Shown: in pieces, positions 16,129 through 23,979 of the stretch
How positions within the stretch are numbered: the stretch's first letter is position 1
Layout of the letters: each line of letters opens with the position of its first letter
Notes under the pieces: generated by a model
The model's database searches: none
What the model saw: the letters and a program-made list of their open reading frames with translations, nothing else
What the model was told of the DNA's origin: nothing
Assembly: GCF_002119725.1 (NCBI RefSeq)
Contig: NZ_CP021109.1
Location: forward strand, 4,340,001-4,404,000
Direction of reading: 5' to 3'
Source of the DNA: Bordetella genomosp. 9
Lineage (GTDB): Bacteria > Pseudomonadota > Gammaproteobacteria > Burkholderiales > Burkholderiaceae_B
Length of the DNA: 64,000 nucleotides
Translations under genes and position numbers: made by a program

Positions 16129-16343
16129 CCCATCGCCCATGCCGTCAAAGTCCAGAGCGCGGCGCTTACCAGGGCCGCCGCGGCCATGCGCTCGGCGGCC
16201 GACGCCATCATCCATGAGCCCCGGCCGACGCGGCGGCGCGCCGCGGGACCGTCCTTCGGCAGCGCCCGTGCTGACGGGGACGCGGCAGGCGCGGCGGGCC
16301 GTTCTGAAACGGCGGATTTGGCTTGGAGCGGATCGGAAGTCAT
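16119..16343 (-). CDS. Possible small single-span membrane protein ahead of znuC
   Basis: A 74-residue reading frame starting MTSDPLQAKS, rich in Ala/Pro/Ser/Arg in its first 45 residues and ending with one hydrophobic helix (AAAALVSAALWTLTAWAMGWL). Its stop overlaps the chosen znuC start, and the Zur-type palindrome lies 78 bases upstream of its start, so it would be the first gene of the zinc operon. No family was recognised. It may instead be an untranslated leader that happens to be open. The position and the clean C-terminal helix are the arguments for a gene. Confidence 0.4.
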   Translation of the reverse strand: MTSDPLQAKSAVSERPAAPAASPSARALPKDGPAARRRVGRGSWMMASAAERMAAAALVSAALWTLTAWAMGWL

Positions 16344-16420
16344 GGGAATGCGGAACTCTATGCCGGCAGGCGCGGGCGACGGAGGCATGGGAGTGCCGGA
16401 GCCGCGTGCCGGATCTCGTA

Positions 16421-16437
16421 TTGTTATATCATAACAA
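16421..16437. promoter_or_regulatory. Zur box between zur and the znu genes
   Basis: TTGTTATATCATAACAA is a perfect inverted repeat (TTGTTAT / ATAACAA with three central bases). It fits the TGTTATA-n-TATAACA type of Zur operator known from proteobacteria. It lies 78-109 bases from the two divergent genes it would control (the znu side and zur). Zinc-loaded Zur should repress from it. Assignment rests on the palindrome plus position. Confidence 0.8.
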
Positions 16438-16545
16438 AACTGGCGCACCGCGCCGCGGCCCCGGGCCGTCGGGTATCCTTTCTCTTCCCTGTACCGCCGC
16501 CCGTCGCGCATGCGCCGTTCGCGCCCTGCCTTGCCGGCCAACAAT

Positions 16546-17139
16546 ATGTCGACTTCCCCACGACCGCCCCGGACCGATAGCGTCGGCGCCCAATTGGACG
16601 TCGCCGAAGCCTTGTGCGCGAAACGCGGCCGGCGCCTGACACCCATCCGCCGCAAGGTGCTGGAACTGCTGTTGCGCCATGGGCGCAGCCTGAAAGCCTA
16701 CGAATTGCTGGATGCAATGCGGGACGTCCACCCCGGTGCGGCGCCGCCCACCGTATACCGTGCGCTGGATTTCCTGATGGACGAGGGCCTGATCCATCGC
16801 CTGGATGCGGTCAATGCCTGGACCGCCTGTCACGATGCGGGCGGGGCGCCGCACGACCTGCTGGTCGTGTGCACGGAATGCGGCGCGGTGGCGGAAGTGA
16901 GCGATCCCGCGATGAGCCGGCAGTTGGCGGAACGCGTGGCGCGCACCGGCTTCGCGCTGAACGCGCACGAGACCGAGATCCGGGCGTTGTGCCCGGCGTG
17001 CCAGCGCAAGCGCCCCGCCGGCGAACAGAGCCACCATCATGGCGGGCACGGACACGCGCATCACGATGGCCACGACGACGCCAGCGACGATGGCGCCACG
17101 GATGCCGCCCCGGGCAGGCAATCCAGCGGCGCCCATTGA
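16546..17139 (+). CDS. zur: Zinc uptake regulator Zur (Fur family)
   Basis: A 197-residue Fur-superfamily repressor. The winged helix covers about residues 20-95 (RLTPIRRKVLELLLRHG, KAYELLDAMR, PPTVYRALDFLMDEGLIHRL). The structural zinc site is given by C-T-E-C in LLVVCTECGAV and a second C-P-A-C in ALCPACQRK. The C-terminal tail is unusual: about 35 residues rich in His and Asp (HHHGGHGHAHHDGHDD), suggesting extra zinc binding. Zur rather than Fur is supported by divergence from znuCBA and the operator between. ATG at 16546 was chosen. One at 16510 would add 12 residues. Confidence 0.93.
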   Translation: MSTSPRPPRTDSVGAQLDVAEALCAKRGRRLTPIRRKVLELLLRHGRSLKAYELLDAMRDVHPGAAPPTVYRALDFLMDEGLIHRLDAVNAWTACHDAGGAPHDLLVVCTECGAVAEVSDPAMSRQLAERVARTGFALNAHETEIRALCPACQRKRPAGEQSHHHGGHGHAHHDGHDDASDDGATDAAPGRQSSGAH

Positions 17140-17602
17140 GACCGGCGCCCCTGCGCAATCCCGGGATCGCGAACGCCTTTTTCGTGGCAAGGTCTTCGCG
17201 CGGCGGGCCGCCCGTGACCGGAATCTTGGGCGATCCTTGGGCGGCCGTACCAAAACGTCACGACAGCAACCCGAACGGCCGCCCGCGCATCGAAGCGTAA
17301 GCATCGAATACGCGCGTGACAAGGCGGTCATCCTTTTGTCCTGCGAAGGAATGAGGGGCGGCAGGGAAATTCGCCGATCTCCCTATTGAAATCGGTGTAT
17401 ATGCCCCCATTTGGCGGCAATCCTCCTTTTAAACCAGGGTAGGTACGGGGTTTGCCCGGCGTCGCCGACTGTGCTGTAATCCTGCGTCCGGGCGGGAACG
17501 CGGCCCTGTAAATGGCCCCGAAAAACCCCTTGCCTACCCGCGCTTCGCGCAACGCTTCAACCGCTTGGGGCGCTTTGCCGTGGCATTGAATCGGCAGTCA
17601 TT
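17140..17602. other. 463-base non-coding stretch before cobW, with candidate promoter
   Basis: No reading frame here has a domain or a convincing start. A candidate sigma-70 promoter for cobW is TTGCCC (17452-17457) and TGTAAT (17475-17480) with a 17-base spacer, about 120 bases before the cobW ATG. No Zur palindrome like that at 16421 was found. A pyrimidine/purine mix with CCTCCTTTTAAACC near 17421-17436 is the only other AT-rich patch. Confidence 0.4.
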
Positions 17603-18709
17603 ATGAATACCTCGCGCAGTCTGGACGAAATGGTCCCCGTCACGATCCTCACCGGCTTTCTCGGTGCGGGCAAGACCACACTGCTCAAACGCATCCTCAC
17701 CGAGTATCACGGCCGCCGCGTCGCGGTGATCGAAAACGAGTTCGGACCCGAAAGCATCGACAACGACCTGCTGGTGCAGGACAGCGAAGAAGAAATCGTC
17801 GAACTCAGCAACGGCTGCGTTTGCTGCACCGTCCGCGGCGACCTGATGCGCACACTGGGCGAACTGAAGGCAAAGCGCCAAGCGGGCGCGCTGAATTTCG
17901 AACGCGTCATCCTGGAAACGACGGGCATGGCCAACCCCGGCCCGGTCTGCCAGACCTTCTTCATGGACGACGACATCGCCGAATACTACCGGCTCGATGC
18001 AGTCGTCACCGTCGTCGATGCCAAGCACGGCATGGAGACCCTGGACGCCCAGGAAGAATCGCAGAAGCAGATCGGCTTCGCCGACCGCATCCTGATTTCC
18101 AAGCGCGACCTCGTCAACGAAGCCGACTACGAGGCGCTGCGCGCCCGCATCGTGCGCATCAACCCGCGCGCGCCGATCACCCCTGTGCATTTCGGCGAAG
18201 TGGATCTGAAGTCCATCATCGACATCAGCGGCTTCAACCTGAACGCCATCCTGGACATCGATCCCGAATTCCTGGCCGACGAACATCCCGACGCGCGCCA
18301 CGATCACGATCATGGCCACGACCATGATCACGACCACGATCACGAAGGCGAATGCGGTCCGAATTGCGGCCACGCGCACCATCACCATCACGCGCACCAC
18401 AGCGACGAGATCGGCGCTTTCGTGTTCCGGTCCAACAAGCCTTTCGATCCGGCGCGCCTGGAAGAATTTCTGGGCGGCGTGGTCCAGGTCTACGGGCCCG
18501 ACCTGCTGCGGTACAAAGGCATTCTTTACATGAAGGGCGTGAACCGGCGCATGCTTTTTCAGGGCGTTCACATGATGATGGGCGCCGAGCCGGGGAAACC
18601 CTGGGCCGCTAATGAAAAACCGGCCACCAAGATGGTCTTCATCGGCCGCAAACTGCCCCAGGAAATATTCACCCGGGGACTGGAGCAGTGCCTGGCTGGC
18701 GCGTCCTGA
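17603..18709 (+). CDS. CobW/COG0523 G3E GTPase, putative zinc metallochaperone
   Basis: A 368-residue GTPase. Walker A is GFLGAGKTT (residues 18-26), the C-x-C-C metal site is G-C72-V-C74-C75, and the NKxD-like G4 is in LISKRDLVNEADY. The middle carries a long His/Asp run (about residues 232-265, DHDHGHDHDHDHDHEGE and HAHHHHHAHH). The C-terminal CobW_C domain spans about 272-365. COG0523 members insert or deliver metals, often zinc under scarcity. Given zur-znuABC next door, zinc is the likely metal here, rather than cobalt for B12 synthesis, for which no other genes are seen. It is separated from dksA by 48 bases on the same strand. Confidence 0.9.
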   Translation: MNTSRSLDEMVPVTILTGFLGAGKTTLLKRILTEYHGRRVAVIENEFGPESIDNDLLVQDSEEEIVELSNGCVCCTVRGDLMRTLGELKAKRQAGALNFERVILETTGMANPGPVCQTFFMDDDIAEYYRLDAVVTVVDAKHGMETLDAQEESQKQIGFADRILISKRDLVNEADYEALRARIVRINPRAPITPVHFGEVDLKSIIDISGFNLNAILDIDPEFLADEHPDARHDHDHGHDHDHDHDHEGECGPNCGHAHHHHHAHHSDEIGAFVFRSNKPFDPARLEEFLGGVVQVYGPDLLRYKGILYMKGVNRRMLFQGVHMMMGAEPGKPWAANEKPATKMVFIGRKLPQEIFTRGLEQCLAGAS

Positions 18710-18757
18710 TCGCCGAACGCGATTTGCCAGGTCCGATTCATAGTTTGGAGTACTTTC

Positions 18758-19222
18758 ATGGCTACCAAGGCAGCAACGAAAAAATCAAGCAAGTCGACAA
18801 ACGAGACGCCGGTTGATCTGCCCAGCGAGGAAGAAATGCTGGCCATGCCCGAATCCGACTACATGAACGAACGCCAGCTGGCGTTTTTCAGGGAGCGGTT
18901 GAAAAAGCTGGAGCAGGACATCCTGAACAACGCCGGCGAAACCACCGAACACCTGCGCGAAACGCAGTTCGTTCCCGATCCGGCGGACCGCGCCACGATC
19001 GAGGAAGAACACGCGCTGGAGTTGCGCACGCGCGACCGCGAGCGCAAGCTGCTGAAGAAGGTGCAGCAATCCATCGCGCGCATCGACAGCGGCGAATACG
19101 GCTGGTGCGAGGAAACGGGCGAGCCCATCGGCATCCCCCGCCTGCTGGCACGGCCCACCGCCACCCTGTCCCTGGAAGCCCAGGAACGGCGCGAGATGCG
19201 GCAGAAGCTCTACGGCGATTGA
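18758..19222 (+). CDS. dksA: RNA polymerase-binding protein DksA (without the four-cysteine zinc finger)
   Basis: A 154-residue DksA/TraR family protein, which works with ppGpp in the RNA polymerase secondary channel. The coiled coil (about residues 38-110) has the acidic tip D-P-A-D-R-A (D74, D77) needed for activity. At the zinc-finger position only C117 remains: the other three ligands are T120, S138 and A141 (W-C-E-E-T-G-E-P-I-G and ATLSLEAQERRE). It therefore should not need zinc, as in the DksA2-type proteins. It directly follows the CobW gene. A strong intrinsic terminator ends the unit. Confidence 0.94.
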   Translation: MATKAATKKSSKSTNETPVDLPSEEEMLAMPESDYMNERQLAFFRERLKKLEQDILNNAGETTEHLRETQFVPDPADRATIEEEHALELRTRDRERKLLKKVQQSIARIDSGEYGWCEETGEPIGIPRLLARPTATLSLEAQERREMRQKLYGD

Positions 19223-19243
19223 AACGGGCCTGATGCGATCCCA

Positions 19244-19270
19244 GGGCCGCCCACCGGGCGGCCCTTTTTT
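19244..19270 (+). terminator. Intrinsic terminator after dksA
   Basis: GGGCCGCCC (19244-19252), a three-base loop and GGGCGGCCC (19256-19264) form a nine-pair GC stem followed by six Ts. It lies 21 bases after the dksA stop, a textbook rho-independent terminator. Confidence 0.92.
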
Positions 19271-19397
19271 GTTTTCGCGGGCGGCGCGCCGCGCCGATTC
19301 TTGAATCCGGCGTCCCACGCCCCCATATGCTGATTTCGTACCCCGGCGCGGGGCGCCCGGCGCCCAGCCGCCCGTGCTGGCAATCAGGAAAGGAATC

Positions 19398-19937
19398 ATG
19401 GATCAATATCACGGCACTACCATCGTCAGCGTGCGCCGCGGCAACCGCGTGGCCCTGGGCGGCGACGGCCAGGTCACCCTGGGCAACATCGTCATCAAGG
19501 GCACGGCCCGCAAAATCCGGCGGCTGTACCACGACAGGATCCTGGCGGGTTTCGCCGGCGCCACCGCCGACGCCTTTACCCTGCAGGAGCGCTTCGAGGC
19601 CAAGCTGGAAAAGCACCAGGGCAATCTGATGCGTGCGGCCGTGGAACTGACGCGGGACTGGCGCACCGACCGCGTGCTGCGCCGCCTGGAAGCCATGCTG
19701 ATCGTTGCCGACCAGGACCATACCCTGGTGCTGACCGGAAATGGCGACGTGCTCGAACCCGAACACGGGCTCGCCGCGATCGGATCCGGCGGCGCCTATG
19801 CGCAATCGGCGGCGCGCGCGCTGCTCGACAACACGGATCTGTCGCCGGAAGAAATCGTCAAGAAGTCGCTGGAAATCGCCGGCGAACTTTGCATCTACAC
19901 CAACCAGAACCACCTCATCGAGACGCTGGGCGACTGA
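19398..19937 (+). CDS. hslV: ATP-dependent protease subunit HslV
   Basis: A 179-residue proteasome-like peptidase. The start MDQYHGTTIVSV follows AGGAAAGGA and was preferred to an upstream in-frame ATG at 19374. The catalytic N-terminal threonine would be T7 after removal of the short MDQYHG propeptide, whereas in E. coli only Met is removed. Conserved GGDGQVTLGN, AGFAGATADAFTL and IGSGGAYAQSAARALL confirm the family. It forms a double hexamer that is opened by HslU. The hslU gene follows after 85 bases. Confidence 0.96.
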   Translation: MDQYHGTTIVSVRRGNRVALGGDGQVTLGNIVIKGTARKIRRLYHDRILAGFAGATADAFTLQERFEAKLEKHQGNLMRAAVELTRDWRTDRVLRRLEAMLIVADQDHTLVLTGNGDVLEPEHGLAAIGSGGAYAQSAARALLDNTDLSPEEIVKKSLEIAGELCIYTNQNHLIETLGD

Positions 19938-20022
19938 GGCGCCGCGCGGCCAGGCCTGCATCGGCCCCTCCCGCCCCCAAGCCCCTTCCCGTCCAGCATC
20001 CGTTCCGCACGAGGTCCCCAGC

Positions 20023-21357
20023 ATGTCCGCATCCAGCATGACCCCCGGAGAAATCGTCTCCGAACTCGACAAATACATCGTTGGCCAGCAGCGCGCCAAG
20101 CGTTCCGTGGCCGTGGCGCTGCGCAACCGTTGGCGCCGGCAGCAGGTGCCCGAACCGCTGCGCAATGAAATCCACCCGAAGAACATTCTGATGATCGGCC
20201 CCACCGGCGTGGGCAAGACCGAAATCGCGCGCCGGCTCGCCAAACTGGCCAACGCGCCCTTCATCAAGATCGAGGCCACCAAGTTCACGGAAGTGGGTTA
20301 CGTGGGCCGCGACGTCGACACCATCATCCGCGACCTGACGGAATACTCGATCAAGCAAACACGCGAGCTGGAAATGCGCCGCGTGCGCTCGCAGGCCGAG
20401 GACGCCGCCGAAGACCGCATCCTGGACGCCCTGGTGCCGCCGCCCCGCTCGGTCACCGGCGAGCCCGACCGCAACGAGGAAAGCAGCGCCCGCCAGACCT
20501 TCCGCAAGCGCCTGCGCGAGGGCAAGATCGACGACCTGGAAATCGAGGTCGAAGTCGCCCAGCCGGTCCCGCAAATGGACATCATGGGGCCGCCCGGCAT
20601 GGAGGAAATGACGGAGCAGCTGCGCAACATGTTCGCCGGCCTGAGCCGCGACAAAAAGAAAACGCGCAAGCTGAAGGTGAAGGAAGCGTTCAAGCTCCTG
20701 GTCGAAGAAGAAGCTGCCAAGCGCGTCAATGAGGACGACCTGCGCACCGCCGCCATCGCGAATGTCGAGCAGAACGGCATCGTCTTCCTGGACGAAATCG
20801 ACAAGATCGCCGCGCGCCAGGAAACGGGCGGCGCGGAAGTATCGCGCCAGGGCGTGCAGCGCGACCTGTTGCCGCTGGTGGAAGGCACAACGGTGAACAC
20901 CCGCTACGGCATGGTGCGCACCGACCATATCCTGTTCATCGCTTCGGGCGCATTCCATCTGGCCAAGCCCTCGGACCTGATTCCCGAACTGCAGGGCCGC
21001 TTCCCCATCCGCGTGGAGCTGGATTCGCTGACCGCGGCGGATTTCGTGCGCATTCTGTCGGACACCGATGCGTCGCTCATCAAGCAATACACGGCGCTGC
21101 TGGCCACGGAAAACGTGCATCTGGAATTCACGGACGACGGCATCCAGCGGCTGGCCGAGCTGGCCTTCAACGTCAACGAGAAAACCGAGAACATCGGCGC
21201 GCGCCGGCTGTACACGGTGATGGAAAAGCTGCTGGAAGACCTGTCCTTCGATGCGACGGCGAATTCAGGCGACGTGGTGCGCATCGATGCCGCCTACGTC
21301 GATGCCAAGCTGGCGGAAACGGCGGCCAGCCAGGACCTGGCGCGCTACGTGCTGTAA
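20023..21357 (+). CDS. hslU: HslU ATPase of the HslVU protease
   Basis: A 444-residue AAA+ unfoldase. N-terminal MTPGEIVSELDKYIVGQQ, Walker A GPTGVGKT, the pore loop GYVGRDVDT, the intermediate I-domain (about residues 110-245), Walker B IVFLDEID, sensor regions and the ending DLARYVL, which docks into HslV, are all present. With HslV it degrades misfolded and regulatory proteins. The start MSASSMTPG at 20023 was chosen. An M five codons later is possible. Length equals the usual 443 residues. Confidence 0.97.
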   Translation: MSASSMTPGEIVSELDKYIVGQQRAKRSVAVALRNRWRRQQVPEPLRNEIHPKNILMIGPTGVGKTEIARRLAKLANAPFIKIEATKFTEVGYVGRDVDTIIRDLTEYSIKQTRELEMRRVRSQAEDAAEDRILDALVPPPRSVTGEPDRNEESSARQTFRKRLREGKIDDLEIEVEVAQPVPQMDIMGPPGMEEMTEQLRNMFAGLSRDKKKTRKLKVKEAFKLLVEEEAAKRVNEDDLRTAAIANVEQNGIVFLDEIDKIAARQETGGAEVSRQGVQRDLLPLVEGTTVNTRYGMVRTDHILFIASGAFHLAKPSDLIPELQGRFPIRVELDSLTAADFVRILSDTDASLIKQYTALLATENVHLEFTDDGIQRLAELAFNVNEKTENIGARRLYTVMEKLLEDLSFDATANSGDVVRIDAAYVDAKLAETAASQDLARYVL

Positions 21358-21457
21358 ACGAAGCGGCAAAGCGCCCACCGGGCGCTGGGCCGCTTGCCCT
21401 TGCGGGCGCCGCGTTGCCAAACTAGCATAGCGGCGCCCTCAATCACGGAAGACGACC

Positions 21458-22006
21458 TTGTCCGCCCCCATCTCCCATACCGTCCGCCTCGCCACGCCTG
21501 AAGACGTGCCGGGCATCCTGGCGTTGATGCGCGAACTCGCCGAATACGAAAAACTGACCGGCATCTTCGCAGCAACGGAAGACAGCCTGCGCGCATCCCT
21601 TTTCGGCCGCACACCGGCCGCCGAATGTCTGGTCGCCGAGCGCACGGACGCCGCCGATGGGGCTGCCGCCGAACTGCTGGCGTATGCCGTGTGGTTCCAC
21701 AACTATTCGACCTTTCTGTCCCGCCGCGGGCTGTATCTGGAAGACGTCTACGTGCGCGCCGACATGCGGGGCCAGGGCATCGGCCGCGCCTTGCTGCGCC
21801 GGCTGGCCGCCATCGCGGTGGAACGCGGCTGCGGCCGCTTCGAGTGGACGGTGCTGGACTGGAATCAGACCGCCATCGATTTCTATGAAGGCCTCGGGGC
21901 GCAGGTGCTGCCGGAATGGCGCATCGTGCGCGTCACCGGCGACGCGCTGGAAAAAATGGCACGGCAGGTGGAAGCGCCGGCCGCCAGGGCGGACGTCGAT
22001 GGCTAA
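21458..22006 (+). CDS. GNAT family N-acetyltransferase
   Basis: A 182-residue single-domain GNAT protein, starting at TTG with GGAAG upstream. The acetyl-CoA loop is VRADMRGQGIGRALLRRLA (about residues 105-123). RLATPEDVPGILALMRELAEYEK and FEWTVLDWNQTAIDFYEGLGA are typical of the spermidine/diamine acetyltransferase-like branch (SSAT-like). Substrate is unknown, with an amine or small metabolite likely. It overlaps the next gene by eight bases, indicating an operon with the adenosyltransferase. Confidence 0.85.
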   Translation: MSAPISHTVRLATPEDVPGILALMRELAEYEKLTGIFAATEDSLRASLFGRTPAAECLVAERTDAADGAAAELLAYAVWFHNYSTFLSRRGLYLEDVYVRADMRGQGIGRALLRRLAAIAVERGCGRFEWTVLDWNQTAIDFYEGLGAQVLPEWRIVRVTGDALEKMARQVEAPAARADVDG

Positions 22007-22562
22007 CCGGCTTTCGGTCATCGCCACGCGCACCGGGGACGACGGTACGACCGGGCTGGGCGACGGCAGCCGCGTCCCCAAGGACAGCGCCCGCGTCGCG
22101 GCCCTGGGCGATGTCGACGAATTGAACAGCGCCCTGGGCGTCGTGCTTACCGAAGCGGGATTGGACGCCGAAGTCGCCACGGACCTGTGCACGACGCAGC
22201 ACGAGCTCTTCGACCTTGGCGCGGAGCTGTGCGTTCCAGGCTATGCCAGATTGGGCGACCACCATGTCGCCCGCCTGGACGCACGGCTTGCTCATTACAA
22301 CGCGGGCCTGCCTGCCCTGCGGGAATTCATCCTGCCCGGCGGTTCGCGCCCGGCCGCGCTGCTGCACCAGGCGCGCACGATATGCCGCCGCGCCGAGCGG
22401 TCGGTGGTGGCGCTGCAGCGCAGCGAGGCGGTCAACCCGCCGGTCCTGCAGTACCTGAACCGGCTGTCGGATCTCCTGTTCGTCATGGCTCGCGTGGCCA
22501 ATCGCGCGATGGACGCCGCGGACGTTTACTGGCGCAATCCCAAGACGGGCGGCGAAGACTAA
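21999..22562 (+). CDS. Cob(I)alamin adenosyltransferase, PduO type
   Basis: A 187-residue ATP:cob(I)alamin adenosyltransferase that makes adenosylcobalamin. The N-terminal ATP-binding segment TRTGDDGTTGLGDGSRVPKD and the C-terminal R-T-I-C-R-R-A-E-R and NRLSDLLFVMARVAN helices are the conserved trimer active-site elements. The ATG overlaps the stop region of the GNAT gene (GATGGCTAA). No B12 biosynthesis or B12-dependent enzyme gene lies in the window, so it probably serves a mutase or salvage elsewhere on the chromosome. Confidence 0.92.
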   Translation: MANRLSVIATRTGDDGTTGLGDGSRVPKDSARVAALGDVDELNSALGVVLTEAGLDAEVATDLCTTQHELFDLGAELCVPGYARLGDHHVARLDARLAHYNAGLPALREFILPGGSRPAALLHQARTICRRAERSVVALQRSEAVNPPVLQYLNRLSDLLFVMARVANRAMDAADVYWRNPKTGGED

Positions 22563-22706
22563 CGCCACACAACGCGACGCGCGGCGCTGATGTGCGGCCC
22601 TTTACCGGCAAGGCGGTTGCCCGCCACCGCCTTCAAAGGATTTCGGGTCCGGAACTTGCTCTAGCGGAACGACGCCATATCGGCGCATCTTTCCAAGGAG
22701 ATTTCG

Positions 22707-23306
22707 ATGACCGTACGCCTCATTACCCGTGGAATGCTCGCCGCCGGCATGCTGGCCTTCTGCGCCGGCGCGTGGGCCCAGCCGGCCCCCACCACGACCG
22801 CCCCCAGACAGGACGGCGCCCAGCGCAGCACGCTGTCGGGCGACGACAAGGACTTCCTGGAGAACGCCGCGCAGGGCGGCCTGGCGGAAGTCGAAGGCAG
22901 CAAGCTGGCGCAGAGCAAAAGCACCAACGCCGACATCAAGCAATTCGCGCAGCAGATGATCGACGATCACACCAAGGCCAATGAAGAGCTGACCGCGCTG
23001 GCCAAGCAAAAGGGCTACGACGCGCCGACCCAGCCCTCCATCATGCAGCGCACCGAACTGAAGGCCCTGAGCGCGGTCAGCGGCACCACCTTCGACAAGA
23101 TGTACGCCAGCCGCATCGGCGTGTCCGCGCACGAGGACACCGTCAAGCTGTTCCAGAAGGCCAGCACGGACGCCAAGGATCCGGACATCAAGGCCTTTGC
23201 CTCGAAGACGCTGCCCACGCTGCAACATCACCTGGAAATGGCCAAGGCCCTGCAGCAGAAGGTCGGGCAGGAAGACGACGCGAAGAAGAACGGCGGCAAG
23301 CAGTAA
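22707..23306 (+). CDS. Exported DUF4142 protein
   Basis: A 199-residue protein with a signal peptide (MTVRLITRGMLAAGMLAFCAGAWAQ, cleavage likely after the A-W-A) and a helical DUF4142 domain at about residues 45-185, a ferritin-like four-helix bundle family. AAGGAGAT before the ATG is a strong ribosome binding site. Conserved segments are DFLENAAQGGLAEVEGSKLA and FAQQMIDDHTKANEEL. Most are periplasmic or outer-membrane proteins of unknown role, often linked to envelope stress. A terminator follows. No operon partner is seen. Confidence 0.88.
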   Translation: MTVRLITRGMLAAGMLAFCAGAWAQPAPTTTAPRQDGAQRSTLSGDDKDFLENAAQGGLAEVEGSKLAQSKSTNADIKQFAQQMIDDHTKANEELTALAKQKGYDAPTQPSIMQRTELKALSAVSGTTFDKMYASRIGVSAHEDTVKLFQKASTDAKDPDIKAFASKTLPTLQHHLEMAKALQQKVGQEDDAKKNGGKQ

Positions 23307-23353
23307 ACGCCGCGGGCCCATCGGCGCGCCCATCGCGGCGCGCTGTGCCGAGC

Positions 23354-23378
23354 CGGCCGCGCAATGCGGCCGTTTTTT
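23354..23378 (+). terminator. Intrinsic terminator after the DUF4142 gene
   Basis: CGGCCGC (23354-23360), a GCAAT loop and GCGGCCG (23366-23372) form a seven-pair stem followed by six Ts. It separates the DUF4142 gene from the molybdenum enzyme operon. Confidence 0.85.
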
Positions 23379-23490
23379 CTGGGCGGCGCCGGCATGAGGC
23401 GCGCGGGCATGGGCACGCGCATTGCGGCGCCGGGCGCCATTGCGCGTGCCGACGCGCGCCAGGGAACATGCCGATCCGCAGGAGACTCCC

Positions 23491-23979
23491 ATGAACGTCG
23501 TGCTCAACGTCAACGGTCACGCGCGCCGGCTGGATGTCGACCCGCGCACCACCCTGCTGGACGCCTTGCGCGAGCGGCTGGGCCTGACCGGGTCGAAAAA
23601 AGGCTGCGATCAGGGCCAATGCGGCGCGTGCACGGTGCTGGTCGGCGGCGAGCGCGTACTGTCGTGCATGACGCTGGCCGGCACGGTCGAGGGCGAAATC
23701 ACCACCATCGAAGGCCTGGCCAATCCGGACGGCACGCTGGCGCCGATGCAGCGCGCCTTCATCGAGCGGGACGCTTTTCAATGCGGCTACTGCACGCCCG
23801 GCCAGATACTCAGCGCCATCGCGTGCGTGACCGAGGGCCACGCGGGCACCGAAGCCGAGATCCGCGAGTACATGAGCGGCAATCTGTGCCGTTGCGCCGC
23901 CTATCCCAATATCGTGCGCGCCATCATCGACGCGCGCGAGGCGACCGCCGGCGACGCGCCGCACACGGGAGAAGAATGA
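23491..23979 (+). CDS. Aldehyde dehydrogenase iron-sulfur subunit (PaoA/YagT-like)
   Basis: A 162-residue [2Fe-2S] subunit of a xanthine-oxidase-family molybdoenzyme. The plant-type cluster is given by G-C-D-Q-G-Q-C-G-A-C with a further Cys in LSCMTL, and the second cluster by C-G-Y-C-T-P-G and C-R-C. GGAGA precedes the ATG at 23491. Unlike E. coli PaoA, no twin-arginine leader is present before the ferredoxin domain, and the frame upstream to 23422 does not provide one. The complex is thus probably cytosolic. The stop overlaps the ATG of the flavin subunit gene. Confidence 0.92.
   Translation: MNVVLNVNGHARRLDVDPRTTLLDALRERLGLTGSKKGCDQGQCGACTVLVGGERVLSCMTLAGTVEGEITTIEGLANPDGTLAPMQRAFIERDAFQCGYCTPGQILSAIACVTEGHAGTEAEIREYMSGNLCRCAAYPNIVRAIIDAREATAGDAPHTGEE

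Noticed and set aside
18293..18410. His-codon-rich tract in cobW as a possible DNA repeat array
   Set aside because: The repetition is of GAC/CAC/CAT codons for a metal-binding loop in a good reading frame, not a spaced repeat array. No CRISPR was seen in the window.
21360..21395. Hairpin after hslU as terminator
   Set aside because: A nested AAGCGGC/GCCGCTT and GCGCCC/GGGCGC pairing exists but lacks a T-tract, so it was not listed as a feature.
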